Position numbers and translations under genes: made by a program. Of a stretch of 64,000 bases of DNA, positions 54,499-64,000 are shown piece by piece. The DNA lies in contig JABYQN010000006.1 in assembly GCA_022606135.1 (NCBI GenBank), positions 2,170,001-2,234,000 on the forward strand. The letters are read 5' to 3'. Position 1 is the first letter of the stretch. Each line of letters begins with the position of its first letter. The stretch comes from Fomes fomentarius. Its lineage: Eukaryota > Basidiomycota > Agaricomycetes > Polyporales > Polyporaceae. The notes beneath the pieces were generated by a model. The model was not told the origin of the DNA and made no database searches. It saw only the letters and a program-made list of their open reading frames with translations.

Positions 54499-57007
54499 AT
54501 GGGAAAGGACCGCCCGCGTTCTGTAACGCCAGACAGGCGAGACAGAGGTCGGTACCTCGATAAGTCCAGGTCTAGGTCTCCTCGAGACAAGTCTCGCGAC
54601 AGGGATCGGCGCAAGGAACCTCGCAGATACGACGACGAAGATGATCGTGACAGGAGAAATCGGAGTCGGCATCGCAGCGGGAGCAGGGGAAGGGATAAGG
54701 ACAAGGACAGAGACCATCAGTCACGCCGGAGGAGAGACAGAAGCGACAGCTCTGAGCGTGGACGGGACAAGAAGAAGTACGTTCTTCGCTTCAGTACCAC
54801 AATGTCCACCCAGACTAACACATGACAGGCGCAAACGCGAGAAGTCTGAGGAGAGGAAAGCTCGCAAAGCAGAGAAAAAACGTGCCAGAGAGGAGGAGGA
54901 GGCTCGCAAAGTTGCAGAGCTGAGTGTGTACAGCGCGACCGACAATCCGTTCCACGACGTCAACCTGGACCAGCAGTTCCGATGGCATAAAAAGAACGAG
55001 AAGGAGAAGAAGCAGGGTCTGTCACTTGCCGAGGCGCAGAGGAGAGATGCTATAAGGCGGCAGGAGGCGAAGGAAGAGCTCGAACGGCTCAATAAACGGA
55101 GAGCCGAGCGGGAGGCAGAGCAACGGCTCCGGGAAGAGGAAGAAATCAGGATGCAAAGATTAGCTGAGTCTGCTCAATTGGCGGACTGGCTATCGAAGGA
55201 GGAGGAGTTCGAGCTCGATCAGGAACGCAGTCGGGCCATGATTCGTATCAAGGAGAAACGAGCAAAAGCTATCGATTTTCTCGCTCTCAACCTTCGCTAC
55301 GTCAATTCGCCCAGTGAGGAGGACGACGAGTTGTCCAAAGAAGGCTTGGAGATTGACCTAGACGAGCCGTACAACATCGTTGACGTACGTTCAGTCTATA
55401 CTCGCTATGACGCACATGCTAACCTGTTCGCAGAGTCTCACACCTCAACAAGTAGAAGAACTACATGATGACATTGAGCGCTACCTGAGGCTCGAGCAGT
55501 CGGAGATGAATATCGAGTTCTGGACAGTTCGTGTTTTCACCCAGTGACGTGTCAGTGTTTCTCTGACGCTTGTGTAGAACATGATGGTCGTTACCAAAGA
55601 CGCTTTGGAACGTATCAAGGCTTCTCAAAGGATGGGTGCTGCTGCAGCTGCAGCCGTTGAAGCCGATATCACTGCATTACTTCGAGGAAAGTCATATGAA
55701 CACTTAGTTCAGCTGCAGAGGCAAATTCAGAACAAACTTGCGAGCGGAGAGCCTATCGACGTGGAGTACTGGGAAGGATTGTTGAAAAAGCTCTTGGTTT
55801 GGAAGGCGAAGGTGCGTTTGTGTGCTTGCCGTCAAATGTCAGCGGTGTTCTTATGTGGTGCATTAGGCCAAGTTGAGGACTTTACACGAAGTCGTGGTCC
55901 GCAATCGACTAGAGCAGTTGCGGAAGCGGCAACGGGACGAGGCTCTACGGGCGCAAGAGGAACTGTTGGCTGGTGTGGCAAAGTCAGCGCAGAGAGGGGA
56001 CGTTCGTAACACTGCTCCCGCAGACGGTGCAGAGCAAGAAGCTACGGAGGACTTGGAACCATACGATCGCTCCATGAGCCCGCCGCTTATCGATATTCGG
56101 AAGTTACACCATGACGAAAGACAGATGGACATTCTCACCACAGTCGAAGACTTACGCTATCTTGTACGGCCCTCTTTCCTTCTCCTTTTCCACCGATGCT
56201 GACCACGGATATCCAGATGCAACAAAGGCGCACCGTCGCCGGCACGCGCTTTGTTCCGAAGACCGTAGCAGCAGTCCCAGAACAGCAGGAAGCCGAAGCA
56301 CCGAGCAATGCCGATCTCGCAGAGGCCTTGTACCGTGCAGAAGCGGAGCGCGAGTTGGACGAAGAGGAAGAGCTCTTCAACGTCGAGGAAAGCATCTCAA
56401 GGCCAACCTCGTACAACTGGGAGGACAAGTATCGTCCCAGGAAACCGCGGTACTTCAACCGTGTGCACACTGGCTACGAATGGAACAAGTACAACCAGAC
56501 GCATTACGAGTACGTCATCGTTTCTGTGCGGATCTATGCTGGTACTGAACCCTCCTGTAGTACCGATAATCCTCCTCCCAAGGTTGTCCAAGGCTACAAG
56601 GTATGTTCACCGCGGATGCTACTCCCCAGAAGAATCTACTGACTCCCGCTGCAGTTCAATATCTTCTACCCCGACCTCATCGACAAGTCCAAGGCGCCCA
56701 CGTATAAGATTGTCAAGGAGCCAGGCAATGATGAAACGGTCTTGCTCCACTTCAGTGCTGGTCCTCCCTACGAGGATATCGCATTCCGAATCGTCAACAG
56801 GGAATGGGAATTCTCGCACAAACGGTGGGTGTACCTTCTTCAAAAACTGAGAGGATCGTACTGAAAGCTTTAAGCAGTGGTTTCCGGAGCAGTTTCGACC
56901 GAGGCTGTTTGTCTTTGTGGTTCAACTTCCGCCGCAACGTGAGTCCAGATCCTCCTTCGCTCACCGCACTAAGTTCTCACCTGCCGTCATAGTTCTATCG
57001 CAAGTGA
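54499..57007 (+). CDS. CACTN: Cactin, splicing-associated protein
   Basis: Spliceosome-associated factor needed for faithful pre-mRNA splicing (S. pombe Cay1). The N-terminus is rich in Arg-Asp/Arg-Ser/Lys (RYLDKSRSRSPRDKSRDRDR). The conserved mid-region follows: YSATDNPFHDVNLDQQFRWH, then DWLSKEEEFELDQERSRAMI and AKAIDFLALNLRYV, VEELHDDIERYLRLEQSEMN, and the alanine-rich MGAAAAAAVEADITALLRGK. The C-terminal cactin domain is complete: YNWEDKYRPRKPRYFNRVHT, GYEWNKYNQTHYDTDNPPPK, VQGYKFNIFYPDLIDKSKAP, PYEDIAFRIVNREWEFSHKR, GFRSSFDRGCLSLWFNFRRN, with the last four residues FYRK on a tiny final exon ending at 57007. Roughly 700 residues, at least nine exons. Confidence 0.95.
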
Positions 57008-57274
57008 AGTGCTCGTTGCGATCCAGTCATCAGCGTGGATGTTTGTATTAGTGCTTTGTACAATACTATAGACGAGGATTGTATCGTCCGATAGTGTCAC
57101 TTGCTCGAACGTGATTGGCCCATCAGAGCGCTTAGCCGTTTGGATTGACTCGATCGGTAAAGTATTGAACGAGATTACAGATGCAGATTATCTATTCCGC
57201 TTCTTACTCCCTCAGCCTTAGCTTGATCCTTCTCTACTCTCTTTCTCTGAGTCTCTTGAGTCAAACTAATCGCA
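57008..57274. other. Short intergenic gap cactin-PheRS beta
   Basis: About 267 bp between two plus-strand genes. It contains an inverted CCAAT (ATTGG, 57113-57117) about 160 bp before the PheRS beta ATG. Confidence 0.5.
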
Positions 57275-59799
57275 ATGCCGACCGTTTCGTGCGACAAGGA
57301 GGAGCTCTGGCATAGGCTTGGTCGTGAATACTGTGAGTAGCTTGATATGATCACTTCTTACATGCTGATTTCGAAGAATAAGCTGCAGAAGAGTTCGACC
57401 ATCTGCTCTTCGAATTTGGCCTTGAACTTGATGAAGACGTGCGTTTGGGTGTTCTTTAAATGTGCTACAATACCGAGACGCGTTCGTTGGCAGACTACAG
57501 ACGAAGTAGAGGCAGCCAAGAAGAAAGGGCTTCCTGCTGAGCGTCCTGTACGTGCTGTGCTATCCATGACCGGATCTACTTCTCCGTCTTGACAATTCTC
57601 TTGAATTCAGCAATTGAAAATTGAAATCCCCGCAAACAGGTGAGAAATTTGACGTCCAGGACAAACAAATGCGCTGAAGAGCCTTCAAACAGATATGATC
57701 TCCTGTGTATTGAGGGCATCTCCCGTGCGCTGCGTGTCTTCTTGGAACTAGAGAAGCCCCCACAATACAAGTTGGCGTACCCCCCTGGAGGCGAGGCCAA
57801 TCTCATTACCACCACTTTGACATCGGAGGTACGTCTCCTCGTTTCTGCCTACCAGATCAACTGCCGAGCCTGGACGCTGGATCGTACCAGACGCAAGAAA
57901 TCCGTCCTTACTTCGCGTGCGCCGTACTTCGCGGCGTCAAGTTCACCCAGCGGTCATATGAATCCTTCATTGATCTGCAAGACAAGTTGCACCAAAACCT
58001 CTGCAGGCGGCGGCAGTTCGTCGCTATCGGTACGCATGATCTCGATACCATCCAGCCTCCGTTCCGATACGAGGCGCGTCCACCAAAGAACATCAAATTC
58101 GTGCCGCTATCGAAACAGCAGGAATATACTGCCGAGGAACTCATGACGGTCTATGAGGTGCGCGAGTTCTGCTCTACGTGGGATATGTCAGGGAGCCTCA
58201 CATACCTTTCTCCAGTCCGAGAAACATCTGGCACGCTACCTGCATATCATTCGCGATTCGCCAGTCTACCCTATCATCTATGATCAACAGGAACGAGTCT
58301 TGTCGATGCCGCCCATCATCAACTCCGAGCACAGCAAGATCACCCTCAACACCAGGAATATCTTCATCGATATCACGGCGACGGACGAGACGAAGCTCAA
58401 CATCGTTGCAAACATCATTTCGACGATGTTCTCAGAGTACTGCGAGGAGCCCTTCCGGTACGTATATGCACCGCTGGCTCGGAGCGTCATGCTCACTATT
58501 ATATCCAACTCCATAGCATCGAGCCGTGCAAAGTGGTATATCCCGATGGTACCGTTCGTATCACACCCGACCTCAAGTACCGGGCGGCGTCGGCGCATGC
58601 ACCATACGTAAACTCATGTACGGGACTGAATCTTGACGCGGCAGGAGTCGCGAAGCTGCTTGAGCGCATGACGCACAACGCATCCGTCTCACCCAACGAT
58701 CCGGACGAGGTCATCGTGCAAATACCACCCACGCGCCCCGACATCCTTCACGAGTGCGACCTCATGGAGGATGCTGCCATCGCGTATGGCTTCAACAAGC
58801 TTCCCGACACCTTCCCGGCAACAAGTACAGTAGCGCAGCCGCTTGCTATCAGCAAGCTCAGCGACATCGTCCGTGCGGAGTGGGCTCTAGCGGGCTGGGT
58901 GGAAGCACTGCCGTTGATTCTTGTATGTGGCTCCACTATATAAGTCGACCGGAAGACTAACCTTCACCCTGGGGTCAGTGCTCACACGAAGAGAACTTTG
59001 AGTGGCTCAACCGGGAGGACGACGGAAAGACAGCCGTCAGGATCGCGAACCCGAAGACACTCGAGTTCCAGGTTGTCCGTACGTCTCTGCTGCAAGGCTT
59101 GCTCAAGACCATCCGTGAGAACCGTTCCCACCCACTCCCCATCCGGATTTTCGAGACCTCGGACGTGGTGTTCAAGGATCCCTCGCTCGAGCGCCAGGCG
59201 CGTAATGTCCGCCACGCTGCCGCAGTGTGGTGCAACAAGACGGCTGGCTTCGAGGTCGTGCACGGTCTGCTGGACCGGATCATGTTGATGCTCGAAGTCC
59301 CACGCATCTCGAGTTCCGAAACGAAGGCCACCACCGGGTACTACATCAAAGAGCGCGAAGGTGCGTATTCCATTCGTCCTCTCTTTCTCGCAGCTGTTCA
59401 GCTGACCGAATGCGACCTATCGAACCGACTAAACCCGATGTCCGACTTCCGATATCTGATGCTGCTGCTGCTGCTGTGGCTGGTGGCGTTCTCGGACTCG
59501 GCGCATCTCAATTCCATCTCGCCTTCGCATTCCAACCCATCTCGCATCCGTCAGACCCAACCTTCTTCCCAGGACGGGCCGCGACGATCTACTACAGGCC
59601 GCCGAAGGAGGCGAGCGGGCTGTCCCTGCTGAAGCGCACGCTCAAGGCTGCGCTTAATCGCCCTGACGACCTGGAAATCGGTGTTCTCGGGATCCTGCAT
59701 CCCACTGTGCTCGAGAAGTTCGAGATCTCGTATCCGTGCTCTGCGCTCGAGTTCACGCTCGAGCCCTTCAAGAAGGAGCTCCAGACCGTGTTTGCGTAG
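57275..59799 (+). CDS. FRS1: Phenylalanyl-tRNA synthetase beta subunit (cytosolic)
   Basis: Charges tRNA-Phe together with the alpha subunit. Many exons, about 600 residues. Order of features: [37 protein letters not shown], the B3/B4 region with IPANR and [79 protein letters not shown], then [16 protein letters not shown]. The B5 domain has [20 protein letters not shown] and [12 protein letters not shown]. The catalytic-like domain has [40 protein letters not shown] and [14 protein letters not shown]. Near the C-terminus, between [14 protein letters not shown] and [20 protein letters not shown], there is an insertion of about 20 residues ([20 protein letters not shown]) compared with the human protein as I remember it. 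Confidence 0.95.
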
Positions 59800-60289
59800 A
59801 GACGGTAGAGACGGGGGAACTGTGGTCCATAGGAAAACAAGGGGTGGGAACCGCGTTGCGTCGTGTTCGTGCTTAGTAGAGGTCCGCAAGATGTGTAGAA
59901 GAAGTGTAGTATCCTGAATGTACCTTGCCTGACCAATGAAAACTTGACGTGTGCATAAGCTTCCATGGTCCATGGTCGAAGACGTACGTTTGTTTACTAA
60001 ATCCAGTACACATGTTACACGAATGGAGAGGATCCAAGCGACGACAACTGAACTCAAATCAAGCTACGGAATAGTATAGGTTGGTAGAATGCAGCACGAA
60101 CGAGATGATGATCCAGATACATACAAGTCCAAGAATAAATTGACGAGATTAGCAGCTGCCCGACACGACCGACGAGGAGCGAAGTGTTTACAACGAGCCC
60201 AGAATACTGTGATATATCCAAGATGGCGAGGGGTCTACTACGAACACATACCGTGTATAGATCACGAGCTATGCTCCGCCGCCGGACCG
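59800..60289. other. Intergenic: convergent 3' ends of PheRS beta and BSD2
   Basis: Tail-to-tail gap of about 490 bp. No coding evidence. Confidence 0.5.
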
Positions 60290-61890
60290 TCATAGCAGCC
60301 CGGCAGACCGCAAGTCTTGGTGCAGCCGTGCCTCGTCCGCATACGCGCGCGCGAGGCGTTCATTACGAGCCGGGTCGGCGGGGTCGAGGGGGATGACGTA
60401 GGCATTGCGCGGAGGCGTCGCGTCCTCCTCGTCCGAGTGGTCCATCTCGTGGTGCAGCGCGCCTGGGAACCCGAGGCCCTGGCGGAGGAGCGAGCCGTCC
60501 GCGAGGCCCTGCAGACCAAAGACGCGTTCGATGGAGTGGACGATCGCGGCCGACCGGGCATGCTCTTCTGACGACGCGGGTGCAGGGGCATCCTCCTGGG
60601 AAGAGAGAATGCCGCGCTCCCACCGCTTCACACGCCAGAAGCCGAGGAGGGAGGTGAGGAGGATGAACCAGCCTGCAGGTGGGAGAGATGTCCCTCAGCA
60701 CTCAGTGACTCAGGCACAGCGAGAAGATGTGCATGGATATGGATACATACCGATGGTCATCAGGAGGAATGACAGCCACTCTGTTGTTGCATCGCCCACC
60801 AGATAGCTCCCGTCGGCGGGGCCGTCGATGTCGGGGGCAGCGGCGCAGTGTTAGTGGAGTTCCCGTAATATGCTTCCGCTGCTGCAGCAGTGGGGAATGT
60901 CGGCGGCTGCGCGTCTCCTGCCTTCCAGTTTGAGTCCCACACGTCTCCTCCTCCGCCGAAGTTGTCCCGGTCCCGCATGGCAAAGCCATACTGGATGAGA
61001 GTGATTCCCAAACCGGCACGCGAGCCAAGCTTGGCTGCGTGGGTGGTGTGGAGTAGGTATGTAAGGAGGAAGCCAACGAACTGGAATGATATCGAGACAA
61101 GCATGTTCCAGAGAAACGAGAAGAGGCTACCTGTCGGGAGCGAGTCGATGATGACATCGCCGGACGTATTCGACGCTGAAGGTGCATGGATGGTCGTCTC
61201 CCAGTAAGGTGGGACTGCGTCGGCCTGCGCCTGCGCATAAGAAGGTGGCACCTCCTTCTGCACCTCTTCTGGCACAAGGAGGATATCATCACCTGGAAAC
61301 AAGGACCAACAGATGAATGGATGATACGGATTTCCCGTTAGAAAACAAAGGAACTGAGTGTCAAACGCACCTTCCTGTATCCGCACCTGCCTGGAAGGCT
61401 TCGCGGTCACATTCGCGAAGACTCCATCGTTGCCAGTGCCACCGCCAAGGGGGCCCTCCGGCCGCGGTGGGCCCAAGCCGAGTCTCTGCACGTAGTGACT
61501 GGGCAGCACCGAAGCAGCCGTCCTTCGGAACCATCCTGCTCGTGCTGGTGTCGCATCCGTGCTTACAGCGGTGAATTCTGGGACAAGTCCATTTGAATTA
61601 CCGAACTCGTTCGGAAGAGCACGAGAGGGATCAGGCGGCGAGCCTGGTGGTGGACGAGTATAGTCGTAGTCCGCATTCTCAAAGTCGTACACCCCGGGTG
61701 CAGGTGCGGTATATCCGTCCTGAGCATGCGAAGAGGGTTCGACATTTGGCAGCGACTGGTAGCCATTGCGGGAATTCACCGGCTGCGGGTGGGCATCTTC
61801 GTCGTCCGAGTCATCAAAGGCGGCCTCCATCTCGTCAATCGCGTCTGGGTCAGAGTGAGGGTTTGGAAGCGGGGCATAGCGTGCAGCCAT
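60290..61890 (-). CDS. BSD2: Bsd2/NDFIP-type Rsp5 adaptor, with a frameshift in this sequence
   Basis: Multi-pass endomembrane protein that recruits the Rsp5/NEDD4 ubiquitin ligase to membrane cargo, including metal transporters. The start MAARYAPLPNPHSDPDAIDE at 61890 is family-like. The N-terminal half is Pro/Asp/Asn-rich. PY-type motifs VPPSY and VPPYW follow. Membrane segments: FSFLWNMLVSISFQFVGFLL, AAKLGSRAGLGITLIQYGFA and WLSFLLMTIGWFILLTSLLG, followed by FWRVKRWERG and a helical cytosolic tail ending HQDLRSAGLL. The frame leading to YYGNSTNTAPLP and the frame holding DGSYLVGDATTEWLSF differ by one base, with the switch at or near a run of five G (plus strand) at 60833-60837. No usable intron explains it. 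Either an assembly error or a broken allele. Confidence 0.85.
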
Positions 61891-62532
61891 GGGGGGAGAA
61901 GGAGCGTTAGGTAGGGGCACACAGAGCAGGCTGTCGCCGATGTCTTCGATCAAGTTGCGTGTACTAATTAGCGCTCGGTTGCGGCTCGCCCCAATTTCGA
62001 CGGTCGTGACAAATCTCCAGCCAATGGCAGCCTATTTGTACATATGTACGTTGTGGCAGCCGCCCGACCTCTCATTGGCTAATGGTCTAGATTCACACAG
62101 CCAGTGCGCTGGGTTGCGCAGTTTGCGCTTCTCAGGCGACCGCGATATCTTGACTGAGCTTGACTCATATTGCACAGCGCGCCCGTTCAACGACTCTTCA
62201 AATGATATCACTTTAGTCATATATGTGCTACTGCGAATTGATATAGGGTGGCCGCCGCATTGCTTCGAATATCTATTCTGAAAGCCTACAGATGTGGCGA
62301 ATCCGCGCTCGTCACCATAGGATGATCTTCATATTTCAGTGGTACCACCACTTCGACTTTCGAAGGGCCCGAAGTGCTATTTCCTGAGCTCCTGGTCGTC
62401 CAGCGAGAGGGACACGAGCTGTGCGGTCGAGATGCCCTTAACCGCGACAAGCACCGTGTGGCATGCGTCCTACTGCTGGTCCGTGTCAGACACCGACGCA
62501 GACGAGGAGCGATGAGCGAGACATACCAAATA
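61891..62532. other. Intergenic: BSD2 promoter with CCAAT boxes
   Basis: About 640 bp upstream of BSD2. CCAAT occurs at 61991-61995 and 62021-62025, and ATTGG at 62074-62078. A minus-strand frame at 62286-62609 could be an alternative last exon of the next gene (see that entry) but is not persuasive. Confidence 0.45.
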
Positions 62533-63099
62533 CTAACGCATGTACAGGTCTGCCCGATTCGCACTGCGGACCATGCGCTGCACCCGCTGACAACTCTCCA
62601 TCCGGGCATCCATCAACTCCGAGAACATCTCGAGTAGGCGTGCACCAGGTTCTGTTGGTGAGGCGCGCATTGGACGACACTTGCGCGACTGTAGAGAGAG
62701 ACTGTCCAGCTTCAGACGCATGTTGTTCTTGCGCCGCATCCAACGGGTGGATGGCGGGCGGGAAAGGGAAAGGGAAAGTGGCGATGGCGCAGTCTCGGGC
62801 TCCGTCTTCACGATAGGTGCGTCGACGAGAGTAGTGTCGGACAGGGTAGAAGAGGCAGGGGACAGGGCGCCTTGGGACGAGGATGGTGAGGGAGCATCGG
62901 AGACTGCGGGTGCGTCGATGCCCTTGGTGAGTGCAAGCTCGAGGGCTGCACGCGTATGGTGCACCCAGTACCGCTCCTGCTGGTAAAATGTCTCGAGTGA
63001 ATCGAGAAGAGTGACGGCAGAGTGTGCGATGTCCTGGGAAGTAGGAGACTGAGGAGGAGTGGGGAGAGCGTTGGACGGAGAGGGAGAACGGTACTTCAT
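62533..63099 (-). CDS. Unrecognised Ser/Pro-rich protein, 188 residues
   Basis: Single-exon frame from ATG 63099 (MKYRSPSPSNALPTPPQSPT) to TAG. It contains a predicted helix rich in aromatic and basic residues (VTLLDSLETFYQQERYWVHH followed by TRAALELALTKG), a Ser/Pro/Thr-rich middle (DAPSPSSSQGALSPASSTLS) and a second helical part near the end (ARLLEMFSELMDARMESCQR and VQRMVRSANRADLYMR). No signal peptide or membrane span. Family not recognised. The frame is open upstream to 63282, but the ATG at 63099 starts the better-conserved-looking part. A splice at the GT within the third-last codons, to an AG near 62480, would give a longer alternative C-terminus; I consider it less likely. Confidence 0.6.
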   Translation of the reverse strand: MKYRSPSPSNALPTPPQSPTSQDIAHSAVTLLDSLETFYQQERYWVHHTRAALELALTKGIDAPAVSDAPSPSSSQGALSPASSTLSDTTLVDAPIVKTEPETAPSPLSLSLSRPPSTRWMRRKNNMRLKLDSLSLQSRKCRPMRASPTEPGARLLEMFSELMDARMESCQRVQRMVRSANRADLYMR

Positions 63100-63249
63100 G
63101 TTGATTGGAGGGACGGGGAGTGTGAGGGGGGCGTTGATAGTGGGGGGAGAATAGCTGTCGCCGGTTGGCTGTCGGGCATTATATGAGCTGGAGGACGAGT
63201 CTCGACTGTCTCGAGAACGACCGCAAGGGAGCTTGGGTGGAAGGCCAGA

Positions 63250-63605
63250 CCAATAGCGTTCCAGACCGTCTCTCTCAGCCAATAGGAGCCTGCGATCCCA
63301 TTGGCCAATCAGTGCATGATCTCAGGCCTGATTGGCTGCTCGTACCGTCCAGTAGCAATCCGCTGTGCATATCACTGCGTCTGAGGCAGACCGCACACTT
63401 GCAGGGCAGGAAAGAGGCATTCGTGAGGGGGAGGAGGAGGAGGAGGAGGAAAGCGTGCTGGAGCCACAGGGCATCGGACGATAGCCAGGAACACGCGACC
63501 GGAAAGAGATGTGCTGACGACATCAAGTAAGTAAGTACTGGCCGTCCGCACTACTCGTATGTAGTATAGCATCCATCGGCTCCCACCGGCCAATCCCCGT
63601 CCAAT
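63250..63605. promoter_or_regulatory. Cluster of seven CCAAT boxes in a divergent promoter
   Basis: CCAAT at 63250, 63279, 63305, 63590 and 63601, and ATTGG at 63300 and 63331. Two overlap in the perfect palindrome ATTGGCCAAT (63300-63309). CCAAT is the site of the HAP/NF-Y complex. The cluster lies between the 188-residue gene and the EMC10-like gene. Confidence 0.6.
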
Positions 63606-63678
63606 CACACTCGGTCACCCGGCGCTTGATCCCCCCTCCTCATCCCGCATTCTGATTCGCTCCGAGCCTCCCACCGTC

Positions 63679-64000
63679 ATGTTCTCCCGACTCGTTCCCC
63701 TCCTCCTGCTCCTCCTCCCCCCAGTCTTTGGCTCTGCCGCTGAGCTCCGTCTCCTCCACAGGCTCGTCCACCCTTCCTTTCCCGCCCTCCCTTTTGCACA
63801 CCGTGGCACCCTCCAGCTCTCTGGCTCTGGCCCTGCCACTGTCGCCCGTCTCGCCTCATCCGAGACTCTCCTGGATGATCTGCGAGACTATGCCGCTACG
63901 GTCGACGAGTTCAAGGACGCTCTCTACCAGGTCGCCCTAGAACACCCCGGTGATGTGGAACAGACGCAGTGGGCCACCTCCCATGTCCCCGCTGTAAGTC
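63679..64000 (+). CDS. EMC10: Probable ER membrane protein complex subunit 10 (partial, first exon)
   Basis: The first exon (63679-63993) ends in a GTAAGT donor; the rest lies beyond the window. It starts with a signal peptide (MFSRLVPLLLLLLPPVFGSA), then ELRLLHRLVHPSFPALPF and RGTLQLSG, and DALYQVALEHPGDVEQTQW leading to ATSHVPA. The pattern of a Leu-Tyr-x-Val strand, a Pro-Gly turn and a (T)S-x-VPA ending just before an expected Cys resembles the luminal domain of EMC10, which helps insert membrane proteins in the ER. Recognition rests on this short similarity, so it is tentative. Confidence 0.55.
   Translation, partial: MFSRLVPLLLLLLPPVFGSAAELRLLHRLVHPSFPALPFAHRGTLQLSGSGPATVARLASSETLLDDLRDYAATVDEFKDALYQVALEHPGDVEQTQWATSHVPAVS

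Noticed and set aside
1..64000. Secondary-metabolite cluster, virus-derived or CRISPR-like content
   Set aside because: Neighbouring genes are unrelated housekeeping genes. No polyketide or peptide synthetase, reverse transcriptase, viral-type gene or regularly spaced repeat array was found.

Overview
This is a gene-dense stretch of a filamentous basidiomycete nuclear genome, most likely a mushroom-forming Agaricomycete. Evidence: nearly every gene is broken by many short GT-AG introns (mostly 45-80 bp), G+C is moderately high, and the best-recognised proteins are fungal forms (GPI-type chitin deacetylase, endopolyphosphatase Ppn1, Bfr1, Bsd2, a Kip3-type kinesin-8). No bacterial, viral, CRISPR, rRNA or convincing tRNA signal was seen. 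Exon boundaries below were deduced by eye from splice signals and from protein continuity; where I summed the exons the total was an exact multiple of three.

Layout. 1-3.5 kb: chitin deacetylase (-). 3.5-8.7 kb: TFIIF alpha subunit (-) and a bHLH factor (-). 8.7-10.1 kb: no gene found. 10.1-13.0 kb: NHP2 (+) and BFR1 (+). 13.4-20.9 kb, minus strand: an RFX-type factor, PPN1 and an unrecognised 144-residue protein. 21.8-25.1 kb: acetoacetyl-CoA synthetase (+). 25.8-31.1 kb: three tandem plus-strand genes for MARVEL/tetraspan-like membrane proteins, with unrelated tails and a third copy that lacks the last membrane segment. 32-36.6 kb: UBC8-type E2 (+), THOC5-like subunit (-), glucose-6-phosphate dehydrogenase (+). 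37.1-39.0 kb: two degenerate F-box/LRR-like gene remnants (-). 39.6-45.4 kb: a RING + LON-domain protein with a C-terminal membrane anchor (-) and dihydroorotase (-). 45.6-48.9 kb: kinesin-8 (+). 49.4-51.5 kb: EMP24 (-) and RanBP1 (+), divergent. 51.9-57.0 kb: mitochondrial ClpX (-) and cactin (+), divergent. 57.3-59.8 kb: cytosolic PheRS beta (+). 60.3-63.1 kb: BSD2/NDFIP-like protein (-) and an unrecognised Ser/Pro-rich protein (-). 63.7-64.0 kb: the first exon of a probable EMC10 gene (+), cut by the window edge.

Most genes are single-copy housekeeping genes without an operon-like functional link. Several are arranged as divergent pairs sharing 200-600 bp promoters (THOC5/G6PD, dihydroorotase/kinesin-8, EMP24/RanBP1, ClpX/cactin, hypothetical/EMC10). 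Two of these promoters, plus the one in front of the second tetraspan gene, share the 11-mer GGTCACGTGGC. The least ordinary parts are the tetraspan array, the run of micro-exons in PPN1, three GC-AG introns, a likely one-base frameshift in BSD2, and two unusually long introns in neighbouring genes.
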